A stretch of DNA of 18,155 nt from Saccoglossus kowalevskii. Its lineage: Eukaryota; Hemichordata; Enteropneusta; Harrimaniidae. The stretch is from positions 153,913 through 172,067 of the forward strand of contig NW_003151759.1 in the NCBI RefSeq assembly GCF_000003605.2, in the 5' to 3' direction. Position numbers and translations under genes: made by a program. Below the pieces are notes generated by a model. The model was not told the origin of the DNA, ran no database searches, and saw only the letters and a list, made by a program, of their open reading frames with translations. Of the stretch, positions 1-10,471 are shown piece after piece (the stretch's first letter is position 1; each line of letters begins with the position of its first letter).

Positions 1-801
1 GGACAGCGCATACCGTTTGAGCATGTTATTTCAATGGCGAGGGTAGAAGAACCCATATGCGAAGAAGGATTTGTCATATTTATTTATTTATTTAATAACA
101 GTCGCAGTTTAATTTTATTTATTTGTATTATATATAAATACATTTATTTTGAATTAACAATACGTAGCTGCACTGAATTAAATTTGTCAAACATAAACAA
201 AAACAGAAAAAAAACAGGGTGCACTCACAATCATATTTGAATGAATCTCTTAAAAGAGCTTCACTGGATAAATGAATGTCTGATAAATCAAAACAGAAGA
301 AAAAAACAATGTTATGGACGGTTTTCAATGCACGTATGCGCACGCCGTAAAACCCTTCGATGATGTATTAACACGAAATTAACGAGGCAGTAAAACGTAG
401 TTGAGGCCGATACATGATACGTATTTAAAGGTGAAACTTGATGGAGCGGACGACATAGTTCACGAACCAGGGAATTGGTTCTACTGCGATATGGGGGCAT
501 GTGACACGGAGAAAATAATTACGTGTTGATGTACGTGGTGTTTTTACAGTAAAACTTAGGCAGACTGAGAAGAGACTTGACGCCGCAGCGAACTATCAAA
601 GGTTCTAGAGATGCTGAAGGGCTCATACCACTAATTGAATTTCCATAGACGACAATGTTAACATATGACGAGATTGCTATATGGAAATGATGAAAAAAGT
701 TGAAAACATGGCTCAAAAATGGGAAATCAACATGCCAGTAATCAACCATATGAAAAAAACTAACATGTTGGCCAGCTCAAACTCTTACAAATCTCAGGTA
801 A
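1..801. other. No supported gene
   Basis: This stretch is AT-rich with several short frames on both strands (the longest is about 76 codons, minus strand at 519-749). None has recognisable motifs or a sensible start. I see no repeat shared with the rest of the window. Confidence 0.6.
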
Positions 802-1017
802 ACAAGACACACCTACAGAATTTGGATTGCACCTAGAGAAATCACTGGAAAAACACCAAGATTAGAACATCCAAATACACACAGAATAAACCCACAGGTA
901 CACAGCCGCTATGTAGTCAACAAAAGACTACATGTTGTTCTCACCTTTGACCCAGGTGATTACGCCCTCAAACAGGGAGCACCTGAGAAAAAAAAAATAT
1001 TTAAAAAAAATCATTGA
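802..1017 (+). pseudogene. Met-less open frame, possible exon or gene remnant
   Basis: A 71-codon frame runs from just after TAA 799-801 to TGA 1015-1017 with no internal Met. Its translation (for example VVLTFDPGDYALKQGAPE) has a balanced, protein-like composition, unlike most frames here. A pyrimidine-containing stretch ending in CAG at 797 could be a splice acceptor, but the TAA follows it in this frame. A-rich sequence follows the last acidic residues. I do not recognise a family. A stretch this long could also be open by chance. Confidence 0.2.
911..933. other. Short perfect hairpin
   Basis: ATGTAGTC (911-918) and GACTACAT (926-933) form an 8-base perfect stem with a 7-base loop. No poly-T tract follows on either strand, so it is not a typical terminator, and it may be chance. 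Confidence 0.35.
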
Positions 1018-1080
1018 TTCTTGCAAGGCATTTAAATTGCTACGAGCAGCCATTGGTTAATTAGTGGCATGAGACCTGAA

Positions 1081-1532
1081 TTGTTCGAGTAATTACGAAC
1101 ATCGAGTTACGGAAACATCGAGTTACGAACATCGAGTTACGGAAACATCGAGTTACGAACATCGAGTTACGAAAACATCGAGTTACAAAAATGACCAACG
1201 CCTATTTCAGAAACCACGCCCACTTTTACGAAACTTTTGCCCAAATTGTAACTCGAACTTTTAATAACAGTTAACTTAACTTCGAGTTACGGCCAACATA
1301 TATTTTTATTTTTGTTTAACGTCCAAATTTAGTAACTCGAATTTTAATTAACAGTAAACCAAACTTTGAGTTACGGGCAACAAAGATTTTGTGTTTTGTT
1401 TAACGCTCAAATTAAGTAACTCAAATTTTAAATTATCAGTTAACTGAATCAGTTTCGAATTACGGGAAATATAAAAAGTTAAACAAAACAAAAAAATTAT
1501 GTTACCCGTAACTCGAAGTCCTGTTAACAACG
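1081..1532 (+). repeat. Foldback tandem repeat, left copy
   Basis: The outer part (1098-1186) has six ATCGAGTTAC cores spaced alternately 16 and 14 bases apart, giving a 30-base higher-order period. After a unique stretch (1187-1245) come about three ~84-base units, with GTAACTC at 1248, 1332 and 1416. Each unit is internally inverted: GTAACTCGA on one side pairs with TCGAGTTAC on the other, so every unit can fold into a hairpin. The block reappears as an inverted, colinear copy at 15434-15672. It contains no coding sequence. Confidence 0.85.
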
Positions 1533-1909
1533 TGACGCATTACGAAAGACCTCGCAGTGAACGAGAAATAGCGTATTCAGAAGTAAATAAAATACATTGA
1601 CTTTCAAAAATCCAATCACAGGGAATAACTTCGCCGCATAATTTCAAGAGTTCAAGATAAAGTCTTAAATACTGTTTTATTTCACACATGGCGGTGTTAA
1701 TAAGGAGGGTTTGTATTATGTTATTGGTGTTATTAGCGCCAACTGGTCACGCGAACACCTAGTTAGTGTTTAATGAACAGATTGAAGTAATAATCACCTG
1801 CAAATGTAATAAAAAATGCATATGTTTTTAATTTCTTATATTATATATGTTTCAACTTTAATACTTGCTGTGTCCGTGTCAATTTAGATGAAATTGTGCG
1901 CTCGTGTCT
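1533..1909. other. No supported gene between two repeat blocks
   Basis: AT-rich spacer between the foldback repeat and the minisatellite. No open frame, inverted repeat or clear motif was recognised. Confidence 0.6.
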
Positions 1910-2320
1910 TGCACAGTGCCACCCACCAGAAATAGTTACACGCCCTTTATACAGAACAGTGAAGCCCCACGCCCCTAAATACAGCATAGTACCACCCACC
2001 AGAAATAGTTACCAGTCCCTTATACAACACAGTGCCACCACAAAGAATAGTGACACGTGCCTTATACAGCTCAGTTCCGCCACAATAGAAATAGTGACAC
2101 GCTCCTTATACAGCACAGTGCCACATCACCAGAAATAGTGACACGCTCCTTATACAGCACAGTGCCACCCGCTAGAAATAGTTACAAGTCCCTTAAACAA
2201 CACAGTGCCACCACAGAGAATAGTGACACGTAGCTTATACAGCACATTGCCGCCCACTAGAAATAGTGACACGCCCCTAAATACAACACAGTACAACGTC
2301 ACCAGAAATAGCCATATATA
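1910..2320 (+). repeat. Minisatellite, ~44-bp unit, about nine copies
   Basis: Units repeat every 43-48 bases and read roughly CAGTGCCACC, then AGAAATAGTGACACG, then CCTTATACAGCA. The phrase CAGTGCCAC recurs at 1913, 2030, 2116, 2160 and 2203, and degraded forms fill the gaps. Copies differ by substitutions and small indels, so the array is not freshly expanded. A short open frame inside it (1896-2138) is a by-product of the repeat. Confidence 0.9.
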
Positions 2321-2867
2321 TTATGATATATATGCATTTCTCGTTTAAGGTTTGTTGTTCATCATACCACGTAGAGTGCACATCTAGGTAGGCTTTTAAA
2401 GGGTCATTTGATCCACGATAAGATCAGCTCACATTAAAATCAATCAACCAGTCCGATGAGTAATGGGGTCGAACATTTAAGCTGAAACTGAAGTGTGGTC
2501 AAAACAAATGTATGACATTAAACATAGACGCTCGAAGGTTAGCTCCATCAATTCATTTTCGTTTTAACAAGGTAACACGTAATCTAGCTTTCTCTGTGCA
2601 CCTAACTCATATTAACAAGCGGAGTCGACAAATATTTTCCCATGATGCACTGCTTGCTGAAGTGCACATCATATATATTACATAAGTCGTGCAAGATCAA
2701 ATTATGGAGAAAATTTACCGATTTAGTCTTGATCTATTGATTGTATACCTATGTCAACTTTTGACACTTCTGCCAAAAAAAAGAAGGGTGTACAGTCTTA
2801 TTTCCATGGCAACGTTGATTTTAGTTTCATTCCTATAGTTACAGCGAGATGAGACGTGTCTTTGAAA
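2321..2867. other. No supported gene
   Basis: The spacer contains a TATATA-rich stretch near 2315-2335 and a CCATGGCAAC motif at 2804-2813 that resembles an RFX half-site pair. Nothing else stands out. Confidence 0.55.
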
Positions 2868-3268
2868 CGTATCTCTTACGTTATTCCCACAGAGTTGAGA
2901 GATATTCCAAAAAATGCTTTCCCATAACGCATTGCGCTTTTCAGTGTAGTGACGGGCATATTAGTATTCTAGTATTCTAGAAAAGTTGTGTTTATGACAT
3001 TGTATGAAGCCTAAGTCTCAATTGCGATACATCAATTGACTCACATGTCTTTAACATACCCAGAAATGTCTATAACCTAAAATGTCAGTATTTGCAAGTC
3101 AAAGCCAAGCCATTTTGTTTGTTCACCAACTTAGGTTAAAGCGCTGTGGACGTTGCGCAGCACGTGTTCGAATTTCATGTAAATAAACAATGTATTTTAC
3201 ACGCGTTGTATACGTCGCTATGGGTCCCATATCGAACAGGACGCGGCACGGCGACTACCGCCCTTTAA
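2868..3268 (-). mobile_element. MITE-like element, copy 1 (composite form, inverted, one end missing)
   Basis: Read on the minus strand it begins TTAAAGGGCGGTAGTCG at 3268 and is the inverted counterpart of 10943-11363. The inner ~300 bases differ from that copy by about one base by eye, while the outer ~105 bases at the 3268 end differ by about nine. An internal terminus-like motif, TTAAAGCGCTGTGGACG, starts at 3136. The far terminus present in copy 2 is absent here, and homology stops at 2868. It has no ORF, so it would have moved non-autonomously. Confidence 0.85.
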
Positions 3269-3277
3269 GCGAGACAG

Positions 3278-3544
3278 CTCATTCATGCATATTATAAAAC
3301 ATCTTTAGAATTATGTTCATCGGTATGCAATCGTTTTATTCGAACGCGTACGTTCAACTTTGAATAGTGTTTTGGATTATTCTGTCCAGCGCCGACACAC
3401 GAATCGTGCGTGGCGCCATCTTAAATTCCGCTCAACTCGTCTTCCGCTTCACGCGCTTCGACGTTCTATGGTTGCGTCAGTTATAGTAATTCAATAAAGT
3501 ACTCGGCTGCGCTCGCTTGCCAGGCATTGCCTGCTACATATTAA
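3278..3544 (+). repeat. Diverged direct repeat, unit A
   Basis: The unit starts CTCATTCATGCATATTATAA and ends TGCCTGCTACATATTAA, and is matched by 3646-3904. Shared landmarks in order are CATTCATG, AACATC, TTATGTTCAT/TTTTGTTCAT, CGCCATCTT, CGACGTT, CTCGGCTGCGCTCG and TGCTACATATTAA. The offset is about 361 bases. The unit lies directly against the end of MITE copy 1. No coding sequence is evident. Confidence 0.75.
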
Positions 3545-3645
3545 CGAGCGCAGATAACGTGTGCATATATAGAAGACTATGGAATAATTATATATATTAG
3601 TACACTAGGAATTTGTTGTTTCACAAATTATGAGAAGCGAAAACA

Positions 3646-3904
3646 CCTCATTCATGATATAACATCGTCAGAGTTTTGTTCATTGATAAGGTAATCGATT
3701 TATGACAACGGACTGGAAATAGTTTAATTTTAAATAGTTTTACGATCAGCAGTGAAACAGGAATAATGCGTGCCGCCATCTTGAATCTCGAACAACCTGA
3801 GCGTTCAACCCGATCGCCAAAGTTTTCGGGCCGCGACGTTTTATGATTACGATTCAATTAACTTGCTCGGCTGCGCTCGCCATACATTGCTTGCTACATA
3901 TTAA
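3646..3904 (+). repeat. Diverged direct repeat, unit B
   Basis: This is the second copy of the 3278-3544 unit, beginning CTCATTCATGATATAACATC and ending TTGCTTGCTACATATTAA. The best-conserved part is the right third (CTCGGCTGCGCTCG then CATTGCTTGCTACATATTAA). Overall it is clearly older than the MITE pair. The ~100 bases between the units (3545-3645) show no further match. A minus-strand open frame at 3648-3857 lies within the repeat and is not supported as a gene. Confidence 0.75.
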
Positions 3905-5285
3905 ATATCATTACAGTCTAGGTAATTAAATTCATATTATATTTATTAGATGGTTTGTGATGTCGTGTGAATAAGACGTATCTTATATTGTTCGACATTT
4001 TTTTTTACCACTAAGCTTGTTCTAGGATCATCGGTAGTTGTAGCGCAGACACAAAACTCAATGTCAAAATCAAAAATGCTCACGCAATCTTCTTAAAAGC
4101 GGTGGTTCAATATCACGTGGTATGCACCGCTAGATTTGAGGAAACGAGGCACGAATAGTTGCCTGACTGCATATGCATCTTAGGTGTAATGGTTCGTAAA
4201 TTGTTTGGGAGTATATTTCACAAAGTCTTGTCTATTGAGCACGACAGTGACTTCGATTTCACGTTTCACAAGTTCTGAATTTCTTCATTGCACGTTCTCC
4301 CGAGTAATCGTCAACGCTGTAATCGATATATCGCACAATTTACGAGAATTTAATAATATAAACATGTGAGTTTTATCTCCAGTTTACATCAAATTGAGTT
4401 TGCTCAGGTGTTTCGTCGAATAATTCATGCGAGAAGAGAAACTCCGCTTTCAGGCGTAATGAGAGATGTGCGTATAATCACCGCGCTAGGGAATCAGTGT
4501 GCTTAGCCACCTGTGTATAATCGTTACGGTTATATATTCATCGAGATAGGGAGTCTTATATTTACATTTCACTATAAAAAATGTCGTTTCTTCGGTGCTC
4601 GCTTGTAGTATGGTGAAAACACTTTCTCTTTATATCGAAAGTACAATGATCCTACAGTCAGATGCAGTGAAGCAATAATTTTACGATGAACCATCAGACA
4701 CCAGTCATTGTGTAATAAGGTAGGAACATGTGTTATTATACAACGACGGGGAATACGTGAGAATATGTTCGCGCGCAGAATTCTCTATCGAAACTGAGCT
4801 TCGCTTGTAATAAATGTTATTTATACCTGGTATGTTAAATAGAACCAATCTTATTGTAAGTATTCTATTCTACGTTATGACGAATGTACGATCCATGGGG
4901 CTGTTTGCAATATGCGAAACACTCTGAATATTTTTCTGCAACATTTTTCACATGTTTATAATTTTTTTTAAAATTGTTTTTCTAATTTTTATCCGAATGG
5001 TCTGATTTTTTCATATAAAGCAGGTTCTGACCAAAATTATTGATATTTATTTTGTGAAAGGTGACAAATTAAAGTTGAATTTTGTGTCCATCCGGCTGTC
5101 GTGCATGGTTAATAATAAATTTAAATCCATAATCGGCAAATGGGAGATAATAGATTGTAGTTAGTAAACATGTTTTCATATGTTTCGTAATTTTACTAAA
5201 AATAGTTTCGAATACATAAAAGTTAAAATGTGTTGTAGGTTAATCACCAAGGTGCGCTCGTTAGTGGACTCACAAAAGTGAAAAA
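3905..5285. other. No supported gene
   Basis: AT-rich spacer. The only local structure noted is a 7-base stem, AGCGGTG (4098-4104) with CACCGCT (4125-4131), enclosing a CACGTG, and loosely similar phrases around 4470-4800 that may be a decayed repeat. Confidence 0.5.
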
Positions 5286-5305
5286 TTGCCATGGCAACTG
5301 ATTGG
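5286..5305 (+). promoter_or_regulatory. X-box-like palindrome next to a CCAAT motif
   Basis: TTGCCATGGCAA (5286-5297) is a perfect 12-base palindrome matching the RFX X-box core, and CTGATTGG (5298-5305) is a reverse CCAAT (NF-Y) site directly beside it. Related CCATGG-centred motifs occur at 2804, 7038 and 7219. The function is inferred from motif resemblance only. Confidence 0.3.
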
Positions 5306-6126
5306 TCTTTAGAAACCACTTCTACGTAATTGGCAGGGGGATTTAATTATGCAATTTTAAATGATAAGCGCCCAAGGCCATCGGAAGCCTAGTTATTTCC
5401 AGTGACACCTTTGCCTGTTCGTTGTTCATTACGTAGCAGACGATAAGAAATATCCCGCCAAATCCACGCAGTGATCCGTGTCCGTTTTATTCACTTATCT
5501 TCGAATCGTTTCGTTGAGTTTTGCTAAGGGAATAAATGATGAACAATTTCTCGATTAATACGTCTAATGAAATGGTATTCCTAAATCTGAATTTAGCGAC
5601 AAAATCGCCACGGTCTTAACGATATTCCATGTATTCATGTCACGTTTCGTATCAGTGGTGTTCACCAGTTATTTAACGGTGTGGGGAGTTAATGGAAGGA
5701 GGGGAGTTTTTTCCCCACATCGTTCCCTATTCCGATTGCATCGTCTGGTTACGTTGGCTACATGGCAGTTATCACAAAAGCAAATGCCTCAAATCTTTAA
5801 ATGAATCGTGCTATCCACTGTGTTCTTGTCAAAAGAGCCGACAGCTCACCGCTGCGCACAGTACGGGGCACCTCTCAATGGATCTCTACCATTATTTTTC
5901 AATGGGGAGCTGGTATTGTTTTTCCAGGCAGTTATTTTTGTTAGTGGCAATCACATAGATGTAACTACCCTGCTCCGCCTCTTCCGGCAATAATAGTTGC
6001 CCACTTATGTATGGGATACCTTGTGCGTAATTGCTAATTCAATGATTACTGATACGTACTATTAATTAAAAGCGCGTGCTCCGTAGTTCGTTATTCCACC
6101 CAACAAAGAACAATGACCATATTAAC
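5306..6126. other. No supported gene
   Basis: Two overlapping plus-strand frames at 5692-5993 (88 and 61 codons) are the longest. The first has a plausible ATG but no domain, signal peptide or compositional support, so I do not call it a gene. Confidence 0.5.
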
Positions 6127-6367
6127 AAATGGCCGCCGAGATGTCGATAGGAGCGAAAAAAGCCACGCGACATGCCCCCCCCCCCTCATAAAAAATAGTA
6201 TTCTATTCTCTAGTGCTATGCGTCCATTTTCCAAATATCATGGTTACATAGATCAAGCGAACCATGGAGGCGATGACAGTAGAGAATGGAACACTTTTTT
6301 TGGGGGGGGGTAAAAAAAATATGTCACGTGGCCCTCTTGCCCTTGACGCTATATTGGCGGCCATTTT
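6127..6367. repeat. Long imperfect palindrome with poly-C and poly-G arms
   Basis: Both ends carry AAATGGCCGCC in inverted orientation (6127-6137 and the complement at 6356-6366). Further in, GCCACGCGACAT (6162-6173) faces ATGTCACGTGGC (6321-6332). A run of 11 C (6175-6185) faces a run of 9 G (6302-6310), and TATTCTATTCTCTA faces TAGAGAATGGAACA. The centre is at about 6247. It may be an old inverted-repeat transposon or a foldback element. No TTAA edges or clear target duplication are visible. Confidence 0.75.
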
Positions 6368-8529
6368 ACTCTGCGTTTAATTTCCGATAATTTAGTCCGA
6401 AATGACAACAATTAACAAAGTACACATTATAATGATGTTTTGCACCACGCATAAAGGTAAAATGCACATTGAAAATTTTGCAGGATTTTACAAAATTTCA
6501 AAATCAAGTCGAGTATTTTCCTTAGTTTGCTTTCTAAGTTAATAATTGTTCTAGTGATTGCATCACATGACCTCGTCCATATTGCATCTTTAATTTCGAA
6601 TGATCAGTATGTACAATACAAACATTAAGTGTATTACAAGTTTAATGTACCATTAGACATCGATGTCTTGAAGTATCCGAAGCGTTTTATACGCAAACAC
6701 ATACATTGACACGTGACACGTGCACTATGTAGGTACGCAAGGCGTTGGAGTTGTTGAATTTCATGCTTGTCTGATCACGTGACAGGGGTCAGCAATTAAC
6801 ATGTTGAAGTGGATGTAGTGTTGTTAATAATAATAGTGGTTAAGTACATATAATTATAGTGTAACTGGTCACTACTCGAAGTGGTTGGACGGAAGCTTCA
6901 ATTTTACGATATTGATAGTGCTGTCTCTTGTACGCATATGGTAGCAAGTATGTAGACAATGCAGCGGGGAAATTTAACCCCACTCTTAGACACATCATTA
7001 ATATTGACGTGCAAGCTACAAACAGAGCTTCATGGCAATCACCATGGCGACCATTCTAGCCGGTATATCTTCATGATCATGGATACTACGTGTTTGGTAA
7101 TTTCCCCACAAACAGTTCAATTACCTCACGCCTTTATCCCCATCCAGCGCAGATGATAAAAGTTGCATTACACTTTTATAATTAAACAAATCGCGTATCA
7201 GCCTTCGAATGTGTTGCTGTCGTCATGGAAACGCAAACCTCGAGAATGAATTGCGAAATTGATGTGCGGATAAACACAATGGTGTTTCATGAATACGTAT
7301 TTCAAGGCATATACCTGTAGATATTAAGAGGGTACGGGACGATCGATTTGTAGGTAGCAATGTGTGATAAATATATTCGTTTTTATTATAGCATATGAAC
7401 AATCTATTGATGTTCGATTTTTTTTTCTAGTGAGCCATCAGTTTTGAACAATATTCCCCTTTTCCTGGGTTTCTAAATAACCTACTCCCATCTTCCTGGT
7501 GTCGATCGATCATAATGAAGTATTCTCCTCTGGGATAGGGATGTTTTATTTGAGAGACGAGGAAAAAAAAGACTGATTGCTGTAAAACAGCACGGAGCGT
7601 GTTAATAGGTAGAAACTGAATAATGAAAATATACGACGCTTGGTTTTCACTGTTTCCTCCACAGTGTTGAAGAATAAATCACGCCAACCTTATTTATTAT
7701 ATGAGTTCCGAATTTTAAAAATATGCGTGTATGCATGCATGAAGTACATCGTATCTCAGATAACGATTTGACACAAACAAATCATAGTATGTTACACAAA
7801 CAAATTATAATTGTTATTATTTTACACGGCATATGACTTATTCACAAAAAGGTTTGCAGAAAGCTAATATATTTGTTTACCCAGAGGGTGCTACTTATAT
7901 ACTAAGTACATATTATATTACTTTTTCTACCATAGCTCATTGGAGTTTTGCTCCTATTCCGTAACAAACTGAGACAAAAATAAATATCTAAGAAGAAGGG
8001 AAAATTTTGTAAATATCGTGAACTAAGAAATCAATTAACTGAATCAGGCTTAATTTTAAGTCTATTTTATTCTACACGTTATTTAAAGTGCGTGAGAGTA
8101 TGCCGTTTGTGTCGAGAGTCGCCACAGGAACAACATTTTAAAATAGATTACACTGTATCAATACGCCCCCAGGGCAGGGATAACGTCTCGAGTGGCCGAT
8201 GGAGTGAATAGCAATTGATCTAGTTTATATGGGCATGACAATAATATGAACCGTTGTGCCTGACTGTAGAGTTACACTATACTGATTTTTAGAAAGAGAA
8301 TACGTCCGTCCGTGTTTAAAAATGATGCACGATTTCACCTGATTATGTCCATATTAATTACATAAATTTGCATGTGAAATAATTGTACTAATTATTCTTA
8401 TTATAGAACTAAAAATTCGAATTCACGTCAACCATTTGTCAAAAAAAAAAAAAAACATAATGAAATTTGGACAATATGGATGTTTGGCATTTACTATGAG
8501 TAGGCTACTACATTCGTCAATTAGGTGAA
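6368..8529. other. No supported gene; scattered motifs
   Basis: It contains the E-box cluster listed separately, two CCATGG-centred X-box-like motifs (7038-7051 and 7219-7232), a near-identical 16-base direct repeat ACACAAACAAATCATA at 7771 and 7794, and an A15 tract at 8441-8455. The 65-codon frame at 6959-7156 lacks support. Confidence 0.5.
6710..6781. promoter_or_regulatory. Cluster of three CACGTG E-boxes
   Basis: CACGTG occurs at 6710-6715, 6717-6722 and 6776-6781. The last sits in GATCACGTGACA, close to a MITF/TFEB-type site. Three such 6-mers in 72 bases is more than expected by chance in this AT-rich DNA. No gene is recognisable nearby, so the target is unknown. Confidence 0.3.
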
Positions 8530-8693
8530 TTAAAGCGGGGGAGTCGTCACCTGCGCATGCGTCATGTGGCTATAGGTGTCATTGTTTACAAACAAGCGTC
8601 TACTCATGAGCCTTTGCGTTTTTAGCGTGTGTTGTTATCGTCGTTTGGGACTCAATTCCCGCGCGTGCGCAGGTGACAACCTTCCCGCTTTAA
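8530..8693. mobile_element. MITE-like element, 164 bp, second terminus type
   Basis: The left end reads TTAAAGCGGGGGAGTCGTC and then ACCTGCGCATGCG. The reverse complement of the right end reads TTAAAGCGGGAAGGTTGTC and then ACCTGCGCACGCG. The arms are about 32 bases with a few mismatches, and both edges carry TTAA. The first bases (TTAAAGCG) resemble the 16996 family, so the two may share a mobilising enzyme. No ORF is present. Confidence 0.8.
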
Positions 8694-10471
8694 GAGCTCG
8701 TGCAGTCACGAAAATATATTGAAATAGACATGAATTTAAAATATGCATATGTGACGTAACATGTCTTACACGTCGAAATAACTGGAACCTCTACTTCAGA
8801 GTGTGTCACTGATTTGCCTTTGTCTGTACGCATATTTCTCCTGTCATTAAAATCATCCACAATGCATCGCGCGCCATTAGTGCGTGGACAATACGTGATG
8901 ATATGTAACGGTTTATCGTGCATAATGGGACGCAGGTGAAAGCTTGAGATATACATCTTTAATATTCCCGCAATGAATAGTTGTCAAACTGATTTTTCTT
9001 TTTTAAAAAAAGCTGTCGCGACAGGCATCCGTTCTCTGTGGATTTGCTCTCAGATGAATCAAAATTCGAATAAAGCTTGTCGAGTTTAAAAACAAACAAT
9101 CTGGGGTCACTTTGGCGAGTTCATTACGATGATGATATTTTAAATGTCAAGGTGTTTACGTCGCAGAACCATTAATAATAATAATAGAATGTATGATAAA
9201 CCGTCCTCTAAAGCATTTTCAAATGTATCATCCGAATCGCACAGTTTCGTGAACACGAGGTAAAAATATCCCTCGCGACGTTATCGACAGTTTTCGTATT
9301 TGACCTCAGTAATATCATAGATACGATTGGACGCGCCTCTGAAACGTTCGCCCAATCAGAGTTGCCATAGCATATGACAATTTGCATAAAACAAAAGACG
9401 GGATGATGCCGAATTGCCAGAGAAACACAAATACTTTATATATACTTTAATTATTAAAAATGACGCAGAGACGTTTTTTTCTAATTTCAGTTAAGTTTAC
9501 TTCACAAATTGGCCCAGCATTCAAAGTAAACCTTCCGGTATACATGTCTTTCGGTGCAATGAATCAGTTACTGTGATTTGAAGCGAATGATGTTTTGAAT
9601 TGGTTCACATGCAGGCATTAGTAGTTATGCAGGAAACGCGTTTTTCAAACATCGACACTCGTAATTTCTAATGGCAAATGGTCCAAAGCCAATGAAAACA
9701 AAATAATTATAAGATGTACACACCCATTACGTCACATCCTTACTACCGTTCCTGCAAAGTCTCCTTACGAGACTTGTATGTGTTCACATAATCATTGTTA
9801 TTGGTCAGATCATGATCTACTTATTTATGTTTTACTTGAATCACTCAACGTCACTATGTTTTTATAACCACAGTCACTTTAAAGCCTCCTGTAGTGCCAA
9901 TCAACTTTCGTTTCAGTGCGCATGATCAGTTGTTGTCGAAACACATTTACTGATACAGCATCTAAAGTGGTCAGGTGAATTCAATCTAATGAATACAGAA
10001 TGACGATAAGAGATTGCGGAATGCATAACACGTACTTCGTTTATCCCTAGTAGATTTAAGATGTTACAACGAGATGGTGATAATATACATGCTACGGCGG
10101 TCGACGAGCGCGTCTTTGAATAAACACATAGTATACCTCCAATATTATTGAAAACGCACATTTTCGTTGAAATGTTTATATTTTCCAGTCCAGTATTGTA
10201 TAACAATCCTTATTATAATTTCTTTTAAAGTGTACATTTTCTTTCGAACTCTTCTCGGTGACATTGGCACCAATTTACGCGTGAAATTGCGTCTCTGTTT
10301 ACCAAAATAGACGGTAAACTTACACTATCACTTTATTATTTCCCGCAACGTGTGTACCGATAAGCTTGTAGGACGCCCTCTACCACATTATTACATTAAT
10401 AGGCAGTCGAGTGCATATTAGACTGCACAACAACTCAGCTAACAACAAGTCAGACGATTAGCGGACATAAC
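8694..10471. other. No supported gene
   Basis: AT-rich with an (AAT)n tract near 9172-9186. Minus-strand frames at 8690-8956 and 9913-10206 (88 and 97 codons) have no recognisable features. A small GATTGG / CCAATC inverted pair lies at about 9326-9358. Confidence 0.5.

Noticed and set aside
1896-2138. 80-codon plus-strand ORF in the 44-bp minisatellite
   Set aside because: The frame is open only because the repeat unit lacks stops there. The unit length is not a multiple of three, so it does not encode a repeat protein.
5692-5958. 88-codon ORF with an ATG and a few hydrophobic stretches
   Set aside because: No signal peptide, motif or neighbouring exon. The length is within chance expectation, and a second overlapping frame is equally open.
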